NCBI GenBank assembly: GCA_050331455.1 | Contig: JBHJGV010000052.1 | Location: 1 to 64,000, forward strand | DNA length: 64,000 bases | Direction of reading: 5' to 3' | Source: CAYUYV01 sp050331455 | Lineage (GTDB): Bacteria > Pseudomonadota > Alphaproteobacteria > JAJFIK01 | Shown: positions 45,521 to 53,693 of the stretch, in pieces | Layout of the letters: every line of letters starts with the position of its first letter | Position numbering within the stretch: the stretch's first letter is position 1 | The notes under the pieces: generated by a model | Databases searched by the model: none | Told to the model about the DNA's origin: nothing | The model's input: the letters and a program-made list of their open reading frames with translations, nothing else | Position numbers and translations under genes: made by a program

Positions 45521-46613
45521 CGGGCAGGAGGATGCGGGGGAACCGGACCGGGTGGCCGGCTGCCGGCATCCCCGGGATACGGTCACGCTGCACGGCCATG
45601 GCGCGGCTGAAGCCCTGCTTGCCGCCGCGTTGACAAAAGGCACGCTGGCCCATGGCTGGCTGATCGGCGGACCGGCGGGGATCGGCAAGGCGACCCTGGC
45701 CTATCGCCTCGCCAAGGCCGTGCTGGTTCCGGATGCACGTCTGTCTTCAGACAGTCTTGAGACGGATCATCAGCATGCAGGTATCCGCCGCATACTGTCC
45801 GGAGGGCACGGTGATCTCGTCGTCATCCGGCGGCCGGTGGACGAAAACACCGGCAAGGCCAAGGCCACGATCCCCGTAGAGGCAGTCCGCCGGCTCCAGG
45901 CCTTTTTCGGGCACCATGCGGGCGAGGGGGGCTGGCGCGTCGCCGTGATCGACAACGCCAATGACCTGACGACGAGCGCGGCCAATGCGCTCCTCAAGAC
46001 CCTCGAGGAACCGCCGCCCCGGGCCCTGATCCTGCTGGTCGCGGATGCGCCGGCGCGTCTCCTGCCGACGATCCGCTCGCGCTGCCGTCGGTTGATCCTG
46101 AAACCACTGGGGACGGACGATCTCTCCCGCGTTCTCAAAGAGCAGGACATTGCCGTGCCCCAGGATAAGGCAGGCCTCGTCGCACGGCTGTCGCAGGGCA
46201 GTGCGGGGCGCGCCGCCGGGCTTGTCCAGGGCGACGGGCTCGCCCTGTTTGAGGACCTCTCCGGGCTTTTGGAGACCTTGCCCCAGCTCGATGTGTCCAA
46301 ACTCCATATCTTTGCCGAAAGGGTGACACGGCGGGGGAACGATGCGGCGTTCGAGACGGTCCGCGACCTTTTGGAAGGCTGGATGATGCGGCTCGTGCGC
46401 ACCGCGGCCACCGGTGCGCCCGGTGAGGATCTGCTGCCCGGCGACGGGGAACGGATCGCGGCCCTTGCCGGCCGCCGCCCCCTTGATGCCTGGCTGGAGG
46501 CATGGGACAAGATCGCCGAAGCGCTGGCGGCCGGTGTCGGTCTCAATCTGGAGCGCAAGCAGCTCCTTTTGAGTGCTTTCTTCACGCTCCAGGCCGCCGC
46601 CAAGGGCGCGTGA
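45504..46613 (+). CDS. holB: DNA polymerase III subunit delta prime
   Basis: 369 residues. Part of the clamp loader that places the sliding clamp on DNA. The AAA+ domain begins with HGWLIGGPAGIGKATLAYRLA, a Walker A-like site. ANALLKTLEEPPPRALILLV and the sensor-region SRC motif (TIRSRCRRL) are typical. The C-terminal helical collar follows. The first ATG lies inside tmk, with no obvious later start. tatD starts 52 bp downstream; the metG gene often found at this position in alphaproteobacteria is absent. Confidence 0.92.
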   Translation: MASRTDGQEDAGEPDRVAGCRHPRDTVTLHGHGAAEALLAAALTKGTLAHGWLIGGPAGIGKATLAYRLAKAVLVPDARLSSDSLETDHQHAGIRRILSGGHGDLVVIRRPVDENTGKAKATIPVEAVRRLQAFFGHHAGEGGWRVAVIDNANDLTTSAANALLKTLEEPPPRALILLVADAPARLLPTIRSRCRRLILKPLGTDDLSRVLKEQDIAVPQDKAGLVARLSQGSAGRAAGLVQGDGLALFEDLSGLLETLPQLDVSKLHIFAERVTRRGNDAAFETVRDLLEGWMMRLVRTAATGAPGEDLLPGDGERIAALAGRRPLDAWLEAWDKIAEALAAGVGLNLERKQLLLSAFFTLQAAAKGA

Positions 46614-46665
46614 CGGCAACGGGCCGTCGGCAGCCGAACCACCGCACCCCGTGGCAGGAGACGTC

Positions 46666-47460
46666 ATGCTTGTCGATAGCCATTGCCATCTGGATTTTCC
46701 GGATCTGGCCGAAGACCGCGCGGGCATTCTGGCCCGGGCCGCCACGGCCGGCATCGGCACGATGGTCACCATCTCCACCCACGTGACCCGCGCCGATCAG
46801 GTGCGTGCCGTCGCCGAGGCCCATGATCCCGTGTACTGCACCATGGGTATCCATCCCCACCATGTGGCGGAGGAGCCGGCGGTGAGTGTCGCCGATCTGG
46901 CGGCGCTGACGGCGCATCCCAAGGTCATCGGCCTTGGGGAAAGCGGCCTTGACTATTACTACGAGCGCAGCCCGCGGGACATTCAGCAGGACCGCTTCCG
47001 CACCCATATCGCGGCGGCCCGCGAGACCGGGCTGCCTCTGGTCGTCCACACGCGGGATGCGGATGACGACACGGCGGCCATGCTGGAGGAGGAAATGGCC
47101 AAGGGCGCCTTTCCCGGCTTGCTCCATTGTTTCAGTTCGGGGGCGGAGCTTGCCCGCCGGGCCGTGGAGATCGGCTTTTATGTCTCGTTCTCCGGCATTT
47201 TGACCTTCAACCGGGCCGCCGATCTGCGGGCGATTGCCGCCGAGCTCCCGGCGGATCGCCTGCTGGTGGAAACGGACGCGCCTTATCTCGCGCCCGTGCC
47301 CTATCGGGGCAAGCGAAACGAGCCGGCCTTCGTCGCCCATACCGCCGCGGTGCTGGCCGAGACCCGGGGCGTTAGCGCCGACGAGATCGCCCATCAGACG
47401 ACGGAAAATTTCTTCCGCCTGTTCACCAAGGCACAGCGGCCCTCCGCTGCAGCGGCGTGA
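46666..47460 (+). CDS. tatD: TatD family metal-dependent hydrolase (DNase)
   Basis: 264 residues from ATG 46666 behind GGCAGGAGA; the frame extends back into holB without support. TatD enzymes are TIM-barrel metal-dependent 3'-5' exonucleases linked to DNA repair. The metal motif DSHCHLDF gives His6 and His8, and IGLGESGLDYYYERSP, VVHTRDADDD, LLHCFSSGAE and ETDAPYLAPVPYRGKRNEP carry the remaining ligands. Length is normal. The stop overlaps a possible GTG start of the next gene. Confidence 0.95.
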   Translation: MLVDSHCHLDFPDLAEDRAGILARAATAGIGTMVTISTHVTRADQVRAVAEAHDPVYCTMGIHPHHVAEEPAVSVADLAALTAHPKVIGLGESGLDYYYERSPRDIQQDRFRTHIAAARETGLPLVVHTRDADDDTAAMLEEEMAKGAFPGLLHCFSSGAELARRAVEIGFYVSFSGILTFNRAADLRAIAAELPADRLLVETDAPYLAPVPYRGKRNEPAFVAHTAAVLAETRGVSADEIAHQTTENFFRLFTKAQRPSAAAA

Positions 47461-47468
47461 GGCGATCC

Positions 47469-48287
47469 ATGGGCCCACGCATCCTGAAGGTGACCCTGCT
47501 CGGCACCGGGTCTTCGAGCGGCGTGCCCAAGGTTGGCGGAGACTGGGGCGAGTGCGACCCGGCCGAGCCGCGCAACCGGCGCAGACGCTGTTGCGCCCTG
47601 GTGGAACTCGGCCCCGAAAACGGTCCGTTCACAACGGTCCTGATCGATACGTCTCCGGATCTTCGCGAACAGCTTCTCGACACGGGGACGACCCATCTCG
47701 ATGCGGTGCTGTACACCCACGACCACGCGGATCAGACCCACGGCATCGACGATCTGCGCCATCTGGCAGGGCGGATGCGCCGCCGGATCCCGGTCTTCCT
47801 GGACAAGGCGACCTTCCGGACCCTGGGAGAGCGTTTCGGCTATTGCTTTGAAATGCCTCCGGGCAGTTTCTATCCGCCGATCCTCGAGGCCCGGATCATC
47901 CCGGGCCCGTTGCATTCCTTTCAGATCGAAGGGCCCGGCGGAACCATGGACGTCCTACCCGTCGACCAGGACCACGGGATGATCCGGTCCCTGGGCTTTC
48001 GCATCGGGCCCATGGCCTATTCGGCGGATGTGGTGGACTTTCCCCGGGAGAGCCTGGAGGCGTTGCGCGGGCTCGAATGCTTTATCTGCGATGCCCTGCG
48101 CTGGCGCTCCCACACGACCCATTCCCATGTGGACAAGACCCTGGGCTGGTTCCGTGAGCTGAACGTCCCCCATGGCGTGTTGACCAATCTGCATATCGAC
48201 CTCGATTACCGCACACTGTGCGCGTACGTCCCCGATACCGTCACGGTGGGCTACGACAACCTGACCCTCAGATTCGAGGTTCCCTAG
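47469..48287 (+). CDS. Metallo-beta-lactamase-fold phosphodiesterase (PhnP-like)
   Basis: 272 residues from ATG 47469; GTG 47457, overlapping the tatD stop, is the alternative. The N-terminus KVTLLGTGSSSGVPKVGGDWG and the metal region YTHDHADQTHGIDDLR (His84, His86, Asp88) match the PhnP-like group of cyclic phosphodiesterases. The position usually held by His in HxHxDH is Gln89 here. A later DQDHG and THSHVDKTL supply other ligands. The natural substrate is unknown. It is the last gene of the dacC-tmk-holB-tatD run. Confidence 0.9.
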   Translation: MGPRILKVTLLGTGSSSGVPKVGGDWGECDPAEPRNRRRRCCALVELGPENGPFTTVLIDTSPDLREQLLDTGTTHLDAVLYTHDHADQTHGIDDLRHLAGRMRRRIPVFLDKATFRTLGERFGYCFEMPPGSFYPPILEARIIPGPLHSFQIEGPGGTMDVLPVDQDHGMIRSLGFRIGPMAYSADVVDFPRESLEALRGLECFICDALRWRSHTTHSHVDKTLGWFRELNVPHGVLTNLHIDLDYRTLCAYVPDTVTVGYDNLTLRFEVP

Positions 48288-48305
48288 GGCGGGTCGAGAT
48301 CCGCC
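48288..48305. repeat. 18-bp near-palindrome after the PhnP-like gene
   Basis: GGCGGGTC-GA-GATCCGCC follows the stop codon directly. Seven of eight arm positions pair by Watson-Crick and the other as G-T. It has the same size, outer arms and 2-base loop as 37595-37612, suggesting a shared element family or a common terminator form. Confidence 0.5.
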
Positions 48306-48422
48306 ACACAGGCTCTTCACGGAATACCGAACAAGCGGGCGGGCTCCGGCGGCGGATTTAACTTCGCCCTTCAGGGATGATCATGACCAATGGCGTGCGC
48401 CAGCTGGCTTGCCCCCGTCCGT

Positions 48423-50027
48423 TCAGGGCCGTCGCGGCAGGCTGAGCGCCAGGGCGATACCGCCAACGAACATCACGGCGGTGACGAGGAAACAGTCCTG
48501 GAAGGCCATGGTCCCGGCATTGGCAGCGATGCGGCTGCTGATCCCTCCGAAGGCGGACTGGAAGGACTGGAGCGGCGACAGGGGAAGGCCGAGCATCTCC
48601 AGCCGCAACATTTCGTGGGCATAGAGAAACTGGACATTGGCCTCGTTCGTCGCCGAAGCCAGGGCCTGCCCATGGAACAGGGTGCGCCGCTGGAGCAGCA
48701 GGGCCAGCATGATCACGCCGAGGGCGCCGCCGAACTGCATGAAGAAACTGGCCGCGCCGGCCCCGGCGCCGATCAGGTCGGGGGGCAGATCGCGAATGGC
48801 CGTGCGGTTGCCCGTCGGCATGACGAGGCTGATGCCGATCCGGCTGAGGATCAGCCACCAGACCAGGGTCCCGAAGGACGTATCCAGCGTGATGCCGGAC
48901 ATCAGCCAGGCGGAAAATCCGAAGACGGCCATGCCTGCGAGGATCAGCCAGCGTGGATCGATCCGGTCCGACAGGGCGCCGGCCAGCGGAAAGCCGATCA
49001 GCATGGCCATGCCGGCGGGCACCATCAGCAGGCCCGATTGGGTCGGCGAATAGCCCTGGAGCCCCTGGACAAAAAGCGGGATCAAAAAGGTCGAGCCATA
49101 GATCGCAAAGCCCTGGAGCATGACCACGGCGCCGCCGGCCACGAAGGTGCGGTTGGTAAACAGGCGTAAATTCAGGACCGGGAAGGCCTGCCCCATCTCC
49201 CAGGCGATGAAGGCGAGGGCCATGATGCCGGCAGCCATCAGCCGGAGGATGGTGTCCGTATCGCTCCAGCCCGTGCGGTTGCCGTTGGCAAGGCCCGCCA
49301 GCATGGTGAAAGCCGCCGCCACGAGCAGGGCAAGGCCGACGGCGTCAAAGGGCGGGCGCTTGCCGGTACTGTCCCGGCGCGGCAGGACCAGCACGGCGAT
49401 GGGCAGGGACACGAGCGCCAAGGGTGCCGTGACCAGAAACACGAAGCGCCAATCGAAGACATCCATGGCCATGCCGCCGATCAGCGGCCCGAGCGCCGGC
49501 GCCATGACGACGCCCAGGGAAAAGATCCCGAGGGCCGCGCCCCGGCGATGCTCCGCGAAGGTCTGAAAAATCATCATCAGGGGCAGGGGCTGGACAAATC
49601 CGGCCGCCACGCCCTGCATGATCCGGGCGACGACCAGCATTTCGAGGGAATCGGCCGCCGCACCCAGGAAGGATCCGGCCGCGAAGATGACCATGGCTGC
49701 GGCGAAACTGTTCCGTACCCCGATGGCGGCGACGGCCCAGGCATTCGTCAGCATGGCCGCCATGGAAGCCGCCAGAAAGCCGGTGGACAGCCATTGGGCC
49801 TCGTCCTGGCCCAGGCCGAAGGCGCCGATGATGGAGGGCAGGGCCACATTGATGATGGTGGCGGCCAGCATGGTGGCGAAAGCGCCCGTGAGCATGGTGG
49901 CGAGCAGAATGACCGGATAGGCTGCCCCGAATTCGGCAAAGCGTGCGCGAATCCCGGGGCCGGCATGGTCCGGAACAATCGGATCCACCCTATGCGGATC
50001 GACCGGTGGCGGTCCCTCGACGCTCAC
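48423..50027 (-). CDS. DHA2-family drug:H+ antiporter, EmrB-like
   Basis: 534 residues, 14 membrane helices expected. MFS multidrug exporters of this group work with an HlyD-type adaptor. Typical parts are LAATIINVALPSIIGAFG (motif D1 region of helix 1), a motif A variant in the 2-3 loop region, RIMQGVAAGFVQPLPLMMIF (motif B) and GVVMAPALGPLIGG (motif C), which marks exporters. The GTG start overlaps the stop of the adaptor gene upstream (GTGA), so the two are co-translated. The substrate is unknown and there is no linked regulator. Confidence 0.92.
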   Translation of the reverse strand: MSVEGPPPVDPHRVDPIVPDHAGPGIRARFAEFGAAYPVILLATMLTGAFATMLAATIINVALPSIIGAFGLGQDEAQWLSTGFLAASMAAMLTNAWAVAAIGVRNSFAAAMVIFAAGSFLGAAADSLEMLVVARIMQGVAAGFVQPLPLMMIFQTFAEHRRGAALGIFSLGVVMAPALGPLIGGMAMDVFDWRFVFLVTAPLALVSLPIAVLVLPRRDSTGKRPPFDAVGLALLVAAAFTMLAGLANGNRTGWSDTDTILRLMAAGIMALAFIAWEMGQAFPVLNLRLFTNRTFVAGGAVVMLQGFAIYGSTFLIPLFVQGLQGYSPTQSGLLMVPAGMAMLIGFPLAGALSDRIDPRWLILAGMAVFGFSAWLMSGITLDTSFGTLVWWLILSRIGISLVMPTGNRTAIRDLPPDLIGAGAGAASFFMQFGGALGVIMLALLLQRRTLFHGQALASATNEANVQFLYAHEMLRLEMLGLPLSPLQSFQSAFGGISSRIAANAGTMAFQDCFLVTAVMFVGGIALALSLPRRP

Positions 50028-51130
50028 GGGGTGTCCCCGACGGCAATGGCGATCGTAACCATGGTGCCCGGCCGCAGGGTGAGGTCATGTTCGGCGAGGC
50101 GGATCTTGATGGGCACCCGCTGGGTGATCTTGGTGAAGACGCCGCTTGCATTGGGGCTGGGCAGCAGGGCGAACTCGCCCGTCGCCACGTCCCGGATGCG
50201 CACCACCTCGCCTTGCAGCGGCGCGCGGCCCGGAAAGGCATCGACACGGACTTCCACGGGCGCGCCGAGGCGAACCCGGGCGATCCGGGTCTCCTTGATG
50301 TTCGCCTCCACCCATACCGATGCCGGGTCGTGAACCAAAGCGGCACGGAACCCGGGCAGGGCCTGTTCGCCGATCTCAAGGAAGATCTCGTCCACGACCC
50401 CGTCGATGGGTGTGCGGATGGCATGGCGTTCCACGACGATCCTCTGGCTCCCGATCTGGCTCGCGACCTCGTCCTGGCGCCGGTTCAGCATAGTGATCCG
50501 GTGACTGATGATCTCCGCCTCAAGCAGATTGGCCTCGGCCTGCGCAATGCGGGCCTTGAGCGCGGCGATCCGGGCCCGGGCGTCTTCCTGGTCGCGCACG
50601 GCCTCGACGAGCCGGGTTTCCGCCTCGTCCATGGTTTCCTCGGACATCACGCCCCGCTGGCGCAGGGAGCGCGCCCGGTCCGCCTGGCGCTCGGCCTGCT
50701 GGCGGCGGGCATCGGCGGCGTTGAGATCGGCTTCCACTTGGCGCCGTTCGGCGCGGCGTTCGGCGAGGCGGCTGCGCGCCACGGCCACGGTTTGATCGCG
50801 CAGGGTCCGGGTCATGGCCGTTTCCGCCCTCAGGGCCTCAAGCCCGGCGGTGAGTTCCTGGAGGCGGAAGACGGCTTCGCGATCGTCGAGCTGGAGCAGC
50901 ACCTGGCCGGCGCGGACCCGGTCGCCGACGTCCACCGGCACGGCAGCCACCTGGCCCCGGAGCTGGGCTGAGACCCCAACCATGGTGGCCTTGATGCGGG
51001 CATCGGTGGCATGGATCCAGCGACTGCGCTCCTCGACCCATATGATCGCCGCGAGGACGGCCGCGGCCAGAGCAAATCCCAGGGCGATGCGGCCACGGCG
51101 CCGTCGCATGGCATCGAGAATGCCCCCCAT
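50024..51130 (-). CDS. HlyD-family membrane fusion protein, EmrA-like
   Basis: 368 residues from ATG 51130 behind AGGAAG. One N-terminal membrane anchor (~13-32) is followed by the lipoyl half-motif VSAQLRGQVAAVPVDVGDRVRAGQVLLQLDD. A long Arg/Ala/Glu-rich coiled coil spans ~85-200. The second lipoyl half and barrel contain AIRTPIDGVVDEIFLEIGEQ. The protein would link the EmrB-like antiporter to an outer-membrane channel, which is not encoded here. It is divergent from the NUDIX gene across 119 bp. Confidence 0.92.
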   Translation of the reverse strand: MGGILDAMRRRRGRIALGFALAAAVLAAIIWVEERSRWIHATDARIKATMVGVSAQLRGQVAAVPVDVGDRVRAGQVLLQLDDREAVFRLQELTAGLEALRAETAMTRTLRDQTVAVARSRLAERRAERRQVEADLNAADARRQQAERQADRARSLRQRGVMSEETMDEAETRLVEAVRDQEDARARIAALKARIAQAEANLLEAEIISHRITMLNRRQDEVASQIGSQRIVVERHAIRTPIDGVVDEIFLEIGEQALPGFRAALVHDPASVWVEANIKETRIARVRLGAPVEVRVDAFPGRAPLQGEVVRIRDVATGEFALLPSPNASGVFTKITQRVPIKIRLAEHDLTLRPGTMVTIAIAVGDTP

Positions 51131-51249
51131 GGATCTTCCTCCCGTTTTTTCTCGTCATTGGAGGAGAGTATCCCCCGGTGCCCGGCGCTTGCCCAGGGGC
51201 ACAGGACCGCTAGGCTGTTTGCAGACAAGATCAAAGAGGAGAGGAACCC

Positions 51250-52029
51250 ATGGCGCAGAACTCACCGGCGGCGCCGTCGGCCACCATTTTGCTGCTGCGT
51301 GACGGCGTGCAGGGGCTTGAGGTTTTTATGGTGGTGCGCAACTACCAGATCGATTTCGCCTCGGGCGCCCTGGTGTTCCCGGGCGGCAAGGTCGATGAGG
51401 GCGACCGGGCTCCGTCCATCCGCCCGCGCTGCCGCGGCCATGAGGAGCACGATGAAGAGGCGCTCGCCTTGCGGATTTGTGCCGTGCGCGAAGTGTTCGA
51501 GGAATGCGGCGTCCTGCTCGCCGAGCAGGGTGTTTTGTCCGGCGTGCCGGCTGCCTTGACGAACCAGGAGACGGTCCGGGCGGCGGTGCATGGGGGCTCG
51601 ATGGACATGGAGACGCTGCTGAGCGCCCATGATCTCGGGCTCGATCTGACGGCACTGGTGCCCTTTGCCCATTGGATCACGCCGGACATGATGCCCCGGC
51701 GCTACGATACCCATTTCTTCCTGGCCCGGGTGCCGGGCGCCCAGGCGGCGCGCCATGACGGCGACGAGTCGGTGGACTCGGTCTGGATCAATCCGGCGCG
51801 GGCCCTCCAGGAAGCCGAGGACGGCAAATGGACGATAATCTTCCCGACACGGATGAATTTGATGAAACTTGCCTGCAGTGCCACGGTGGACGAGGCTCTT
51901 GCCCGCGCCGCCGGTGAAACGGTGGTGACCGTCAAACCCTGGGTGGAGAATACGGACGAGGGCGCCTTCCTGCGCATTCCGGACGATGCCGGATACGACG
52001 TGACCCGCGAGCCCCTGGAAAAGTTGTGA
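51250..52029 (+). CDS. NUDIX hydrolase, NUDT19/NUDT7-like
   Basis: 259 residues. NUDIX enzymes cleave nucleoside diphosphate derivatives. The Nudix box is split: FPGGKVDEGD at ~38-47 and REVFEECGVLL at ~78-88, with about 30 residues between, as in peroxisomal NUDT19/NUDT7 CoA diphosphatases. Further marks are ITPDMMPRRYDTHFFLARVP and WINPARALQEAEDG. CoA or acyl-CoA is thus a plausible substrate, by analogy only. The ATG follows AGAGGAGAGGAACCC. It stands alone between the efflux pair and a receiver gene. Confidence 0.9.
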   Translation: MAQNSPAAPSATILLLRDGVQGLEVFMVVRNYQIDFASGALVFPGGKVDEGDRAPSIRPRCRGHEEHDEEALALRICAVREVFEECGVLLAEQGVLSGVPAALTNQETVRAAVHGGSMDMETLLSAHDLGLDLTALVPFAHWITPDMMPRRYDTHFFLARVPGAQAARHDGDESVDSVWINPARALQEAEDGKWTIIFPTRMNLMKLACSATVDEALARAAGETVVTVKPWVENTDEGAFLRIPDDAGYDVTREPLEKL

Positions 52030-52060
52030 ACGCCAAAGGCACTGCAGCGTCGAGGACGTG

Positions 52061-52555
52061 TCAGGAAGAGGTTTTGCGCCGGTCGGGTCCGTTGTAGGGC
52101 GGCCTTCGCATGGGCCGTCGCCGGTCCGGACCGATATACGTCTTGCTACGGATGAAGGGCACGTCTTTATTGAGCGTTGCGGTGATGGTTGAAAAAAGGG
52201 CCTCCGCTGACACCGGCTTGCCCAGAATCTGATGGGTGCCGGCGTCCCGGGCCTTGGCGATCAGGTTCGGGTTGGCATGACCGGTCATGAGAATGATCGG
52301 CGTGGCCGGTCTCGGGGACCCCGCCGCTTGGCGCACCCGACGAATGAACTGCAACCCGTTGATCTTCGGCATCTCCCAGTCGACGAGGATGATGTCCGGT
52401 GCGGCATGGCAGTAGAGGTCCCAGCCGGCCGGGGCATTCGCCGCCTCGAGAAACGACACGGTCGGGAATGCGGACAGCATGGACTTGACGATGTTCCGCA
52501 TATAGCGGTCATCGTCAATCATCAGTATCGTGATGTCTCCCAGGAGCGTTTCCAT
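52061..52555 (-). CDS. Single-domain response regulator with GPDRR tail
   Basis: 164 residues from ATG 52555. A CheY-like receiver: acidic pocket IDDD near the start, the phospho-acceptor Asp in IILVDWEMPKING, Thr/Ser in ILMTGHAN and Lys in ILGKPVSAEAL. No DNA-binding domain. The C-terminal ~25 residues contain two copies of GPDRR (IGPDRRRPMRR and NGPDRRK), a basic motif seen in other alphaproteobacterial single receivers, function unknown. No kinase is adjacent. Confidence 0.9.
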   Translation of the reverse strand: METLLGDITILMIDDDRYMRNIVKSMLSAFPTVSFLEAANAPAGWDLYCHAAPDIILVDWEMPKINGLQFIRRVRQAAGSPRPATPIILMTGHANPNLIAKARDAGTHQILGKPVSAEALFSTITATLNKDVPFIRSKTYIGPDRRRPMRRPPYNGPDRRKTSS

Positions 52556-52627
52556 CAACCCACACCGTTCCCGACCTGCGGTTATGGGAGACTAAACGCT
52601 GCGCCTTAAGCTGATATGAACAGCCGG

Positions 52628-53593
52628 TTATAGGGGCTCGCGCCGGTTCGCTGCGAAAGCGAACAGCGGCGTGACGATCGTAATGATGGTCATGATCCGG
52701 ATCAGATGCAGGGCCGCGATGAAGGCCGGATCCTGGTCCATCGACAGGGCGATCAGGGACATTTCCGCAAGGCCGCCGGGGGCGAAGGCGAGGAACAGGA
52801 CCACGGCGTTCTGGGGCACGAAGGGCGCGAGCGCCGCGGCAAACAGGGCCGCCAGCAGAACCATCACCGCCGCCGTGCCGAGGCCCAGCAGAACCACCGC
52901 CTTGAAATCCGCAAGGCGATAACCGGAAAACCGGGCGCCGATGGCCGCGCCCACGACGACCTGGGCGCCGGCCACGCATTCGGCCGGCGGCGGCGTGCCG
53001 CTGAAACCCGCAATGTGAGCTCCGGCGCTCAGCAGCAATGGGCCGAACAGGGCCGGGGCCGGCAGGGACACAAGGCGGGCCAGGAGGATCCCGAACAGGG
53101 CGCAGGCCGTGAGAATGGCCGCTTCTTCGAGGGGAAAGACCGTGATCGAGACCGTCTGCGGCGGGAGGGACGGCACCGACAGGCCCTGCACGAAACGGAA
53201 ATAGAAGGGCACCACGCTGACGACGAAAATGATCCGCACCACATGAATGAGGCTGATGATCGGCGCCTTGCCCCCGTAATGCTCGCCCATGAGGGCCATC
53301 TCGCTTAAGCCTCCCGGCACGCTGGCGAAATAGGCCGTGACCGCATCGAGCCGGCCGATCTGCCGAAAAACGACATAGGCGAGGCCCGCGCAAAGCGCGC
53401 CCAGCACCAGGAGCGCCCCGATCGACGGGATCCAGCCGGGCATCTGGACCAGCAGATCGGCTGAAAAGGACGAGCCCAGAAAAACGCCCAAGACGGCGAT
53501 CATGGCGGAGCGCAGCCAGGGGTGGACCGCAAGCGACATTCCGCCCAGGCACAAAGCCATCGTTGCCGCCATGGCGCCCAGCATCCAGGCCAA
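52628..53593 (-). CDS. AbrB-family membrane protein (putative ammonia-monooxygenase-type regulator/transporter)
   Basis: From the first usual start, TTG 53593, 321 residues and about nine helices. The two repeated AbrB_dup units are seen through FASVPGGLSEMALMGEHYGG and FLAFAPGGLAEMSLIALSM, each followed by HxxRI. Function in the family is poorly known. The reading frame continues upstream with clearly family-like sequence (IPALVAGAVGGSLFAFLTLP) to near 53660, but no ATG, GTG or TTG precedes it before a stop at ~53715. The nearest ATG, at 53691, is in another frame. So the true start is non-canonical, or there is a frameshift or base error near 53640-53690. Confidence 0.8.
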   Translation of the reverse strand: MAWMLGAMAATMALCLGGMSLAVHPWLRSAMIAVLGVFLGSSFSADLLVQMPGWIPSIGALLVLGALCAGLAYVVFRQIGRLDAVTAYFASVPGGLSEMALMGEHYGGKAPIISLIHVVRIIFVVSVVPFYFRFVQGLSVPSLPPQTVSITVFPLEEAAILTACALFGILLARLVSLPAPALFGPLLLSAGAHIAGFSGTPPPAECVAGAQVVVGAAIGARFSGYRLADFKAVVLLGLGTAAVMVLLAALFAAALAPFVPQNAVVLFLAFAPGGLAEMSLIALSMDQDPAFIAALHLIRIMTIITIVTPLFAFAANRREPL

Positions 53594-53693
53594 GGGGAGT
53601 GTGAGGAACGCGAACAGACTTCCGCCGACGGCTCCGGCGACCAGGGCCGGGATATGGCGGGTTTGGACGGGCGCGTTCGGGATGTCGGCATGC

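Noticed and set aside
53500..53691. 63-codon frame starting at ATG 53691 as a separate gene
   Set aside because: It overlaps the family-like N-terminus of the AbrB-type protein in another frame; its own translation is Pro/Ser/Arg-rich with no features.
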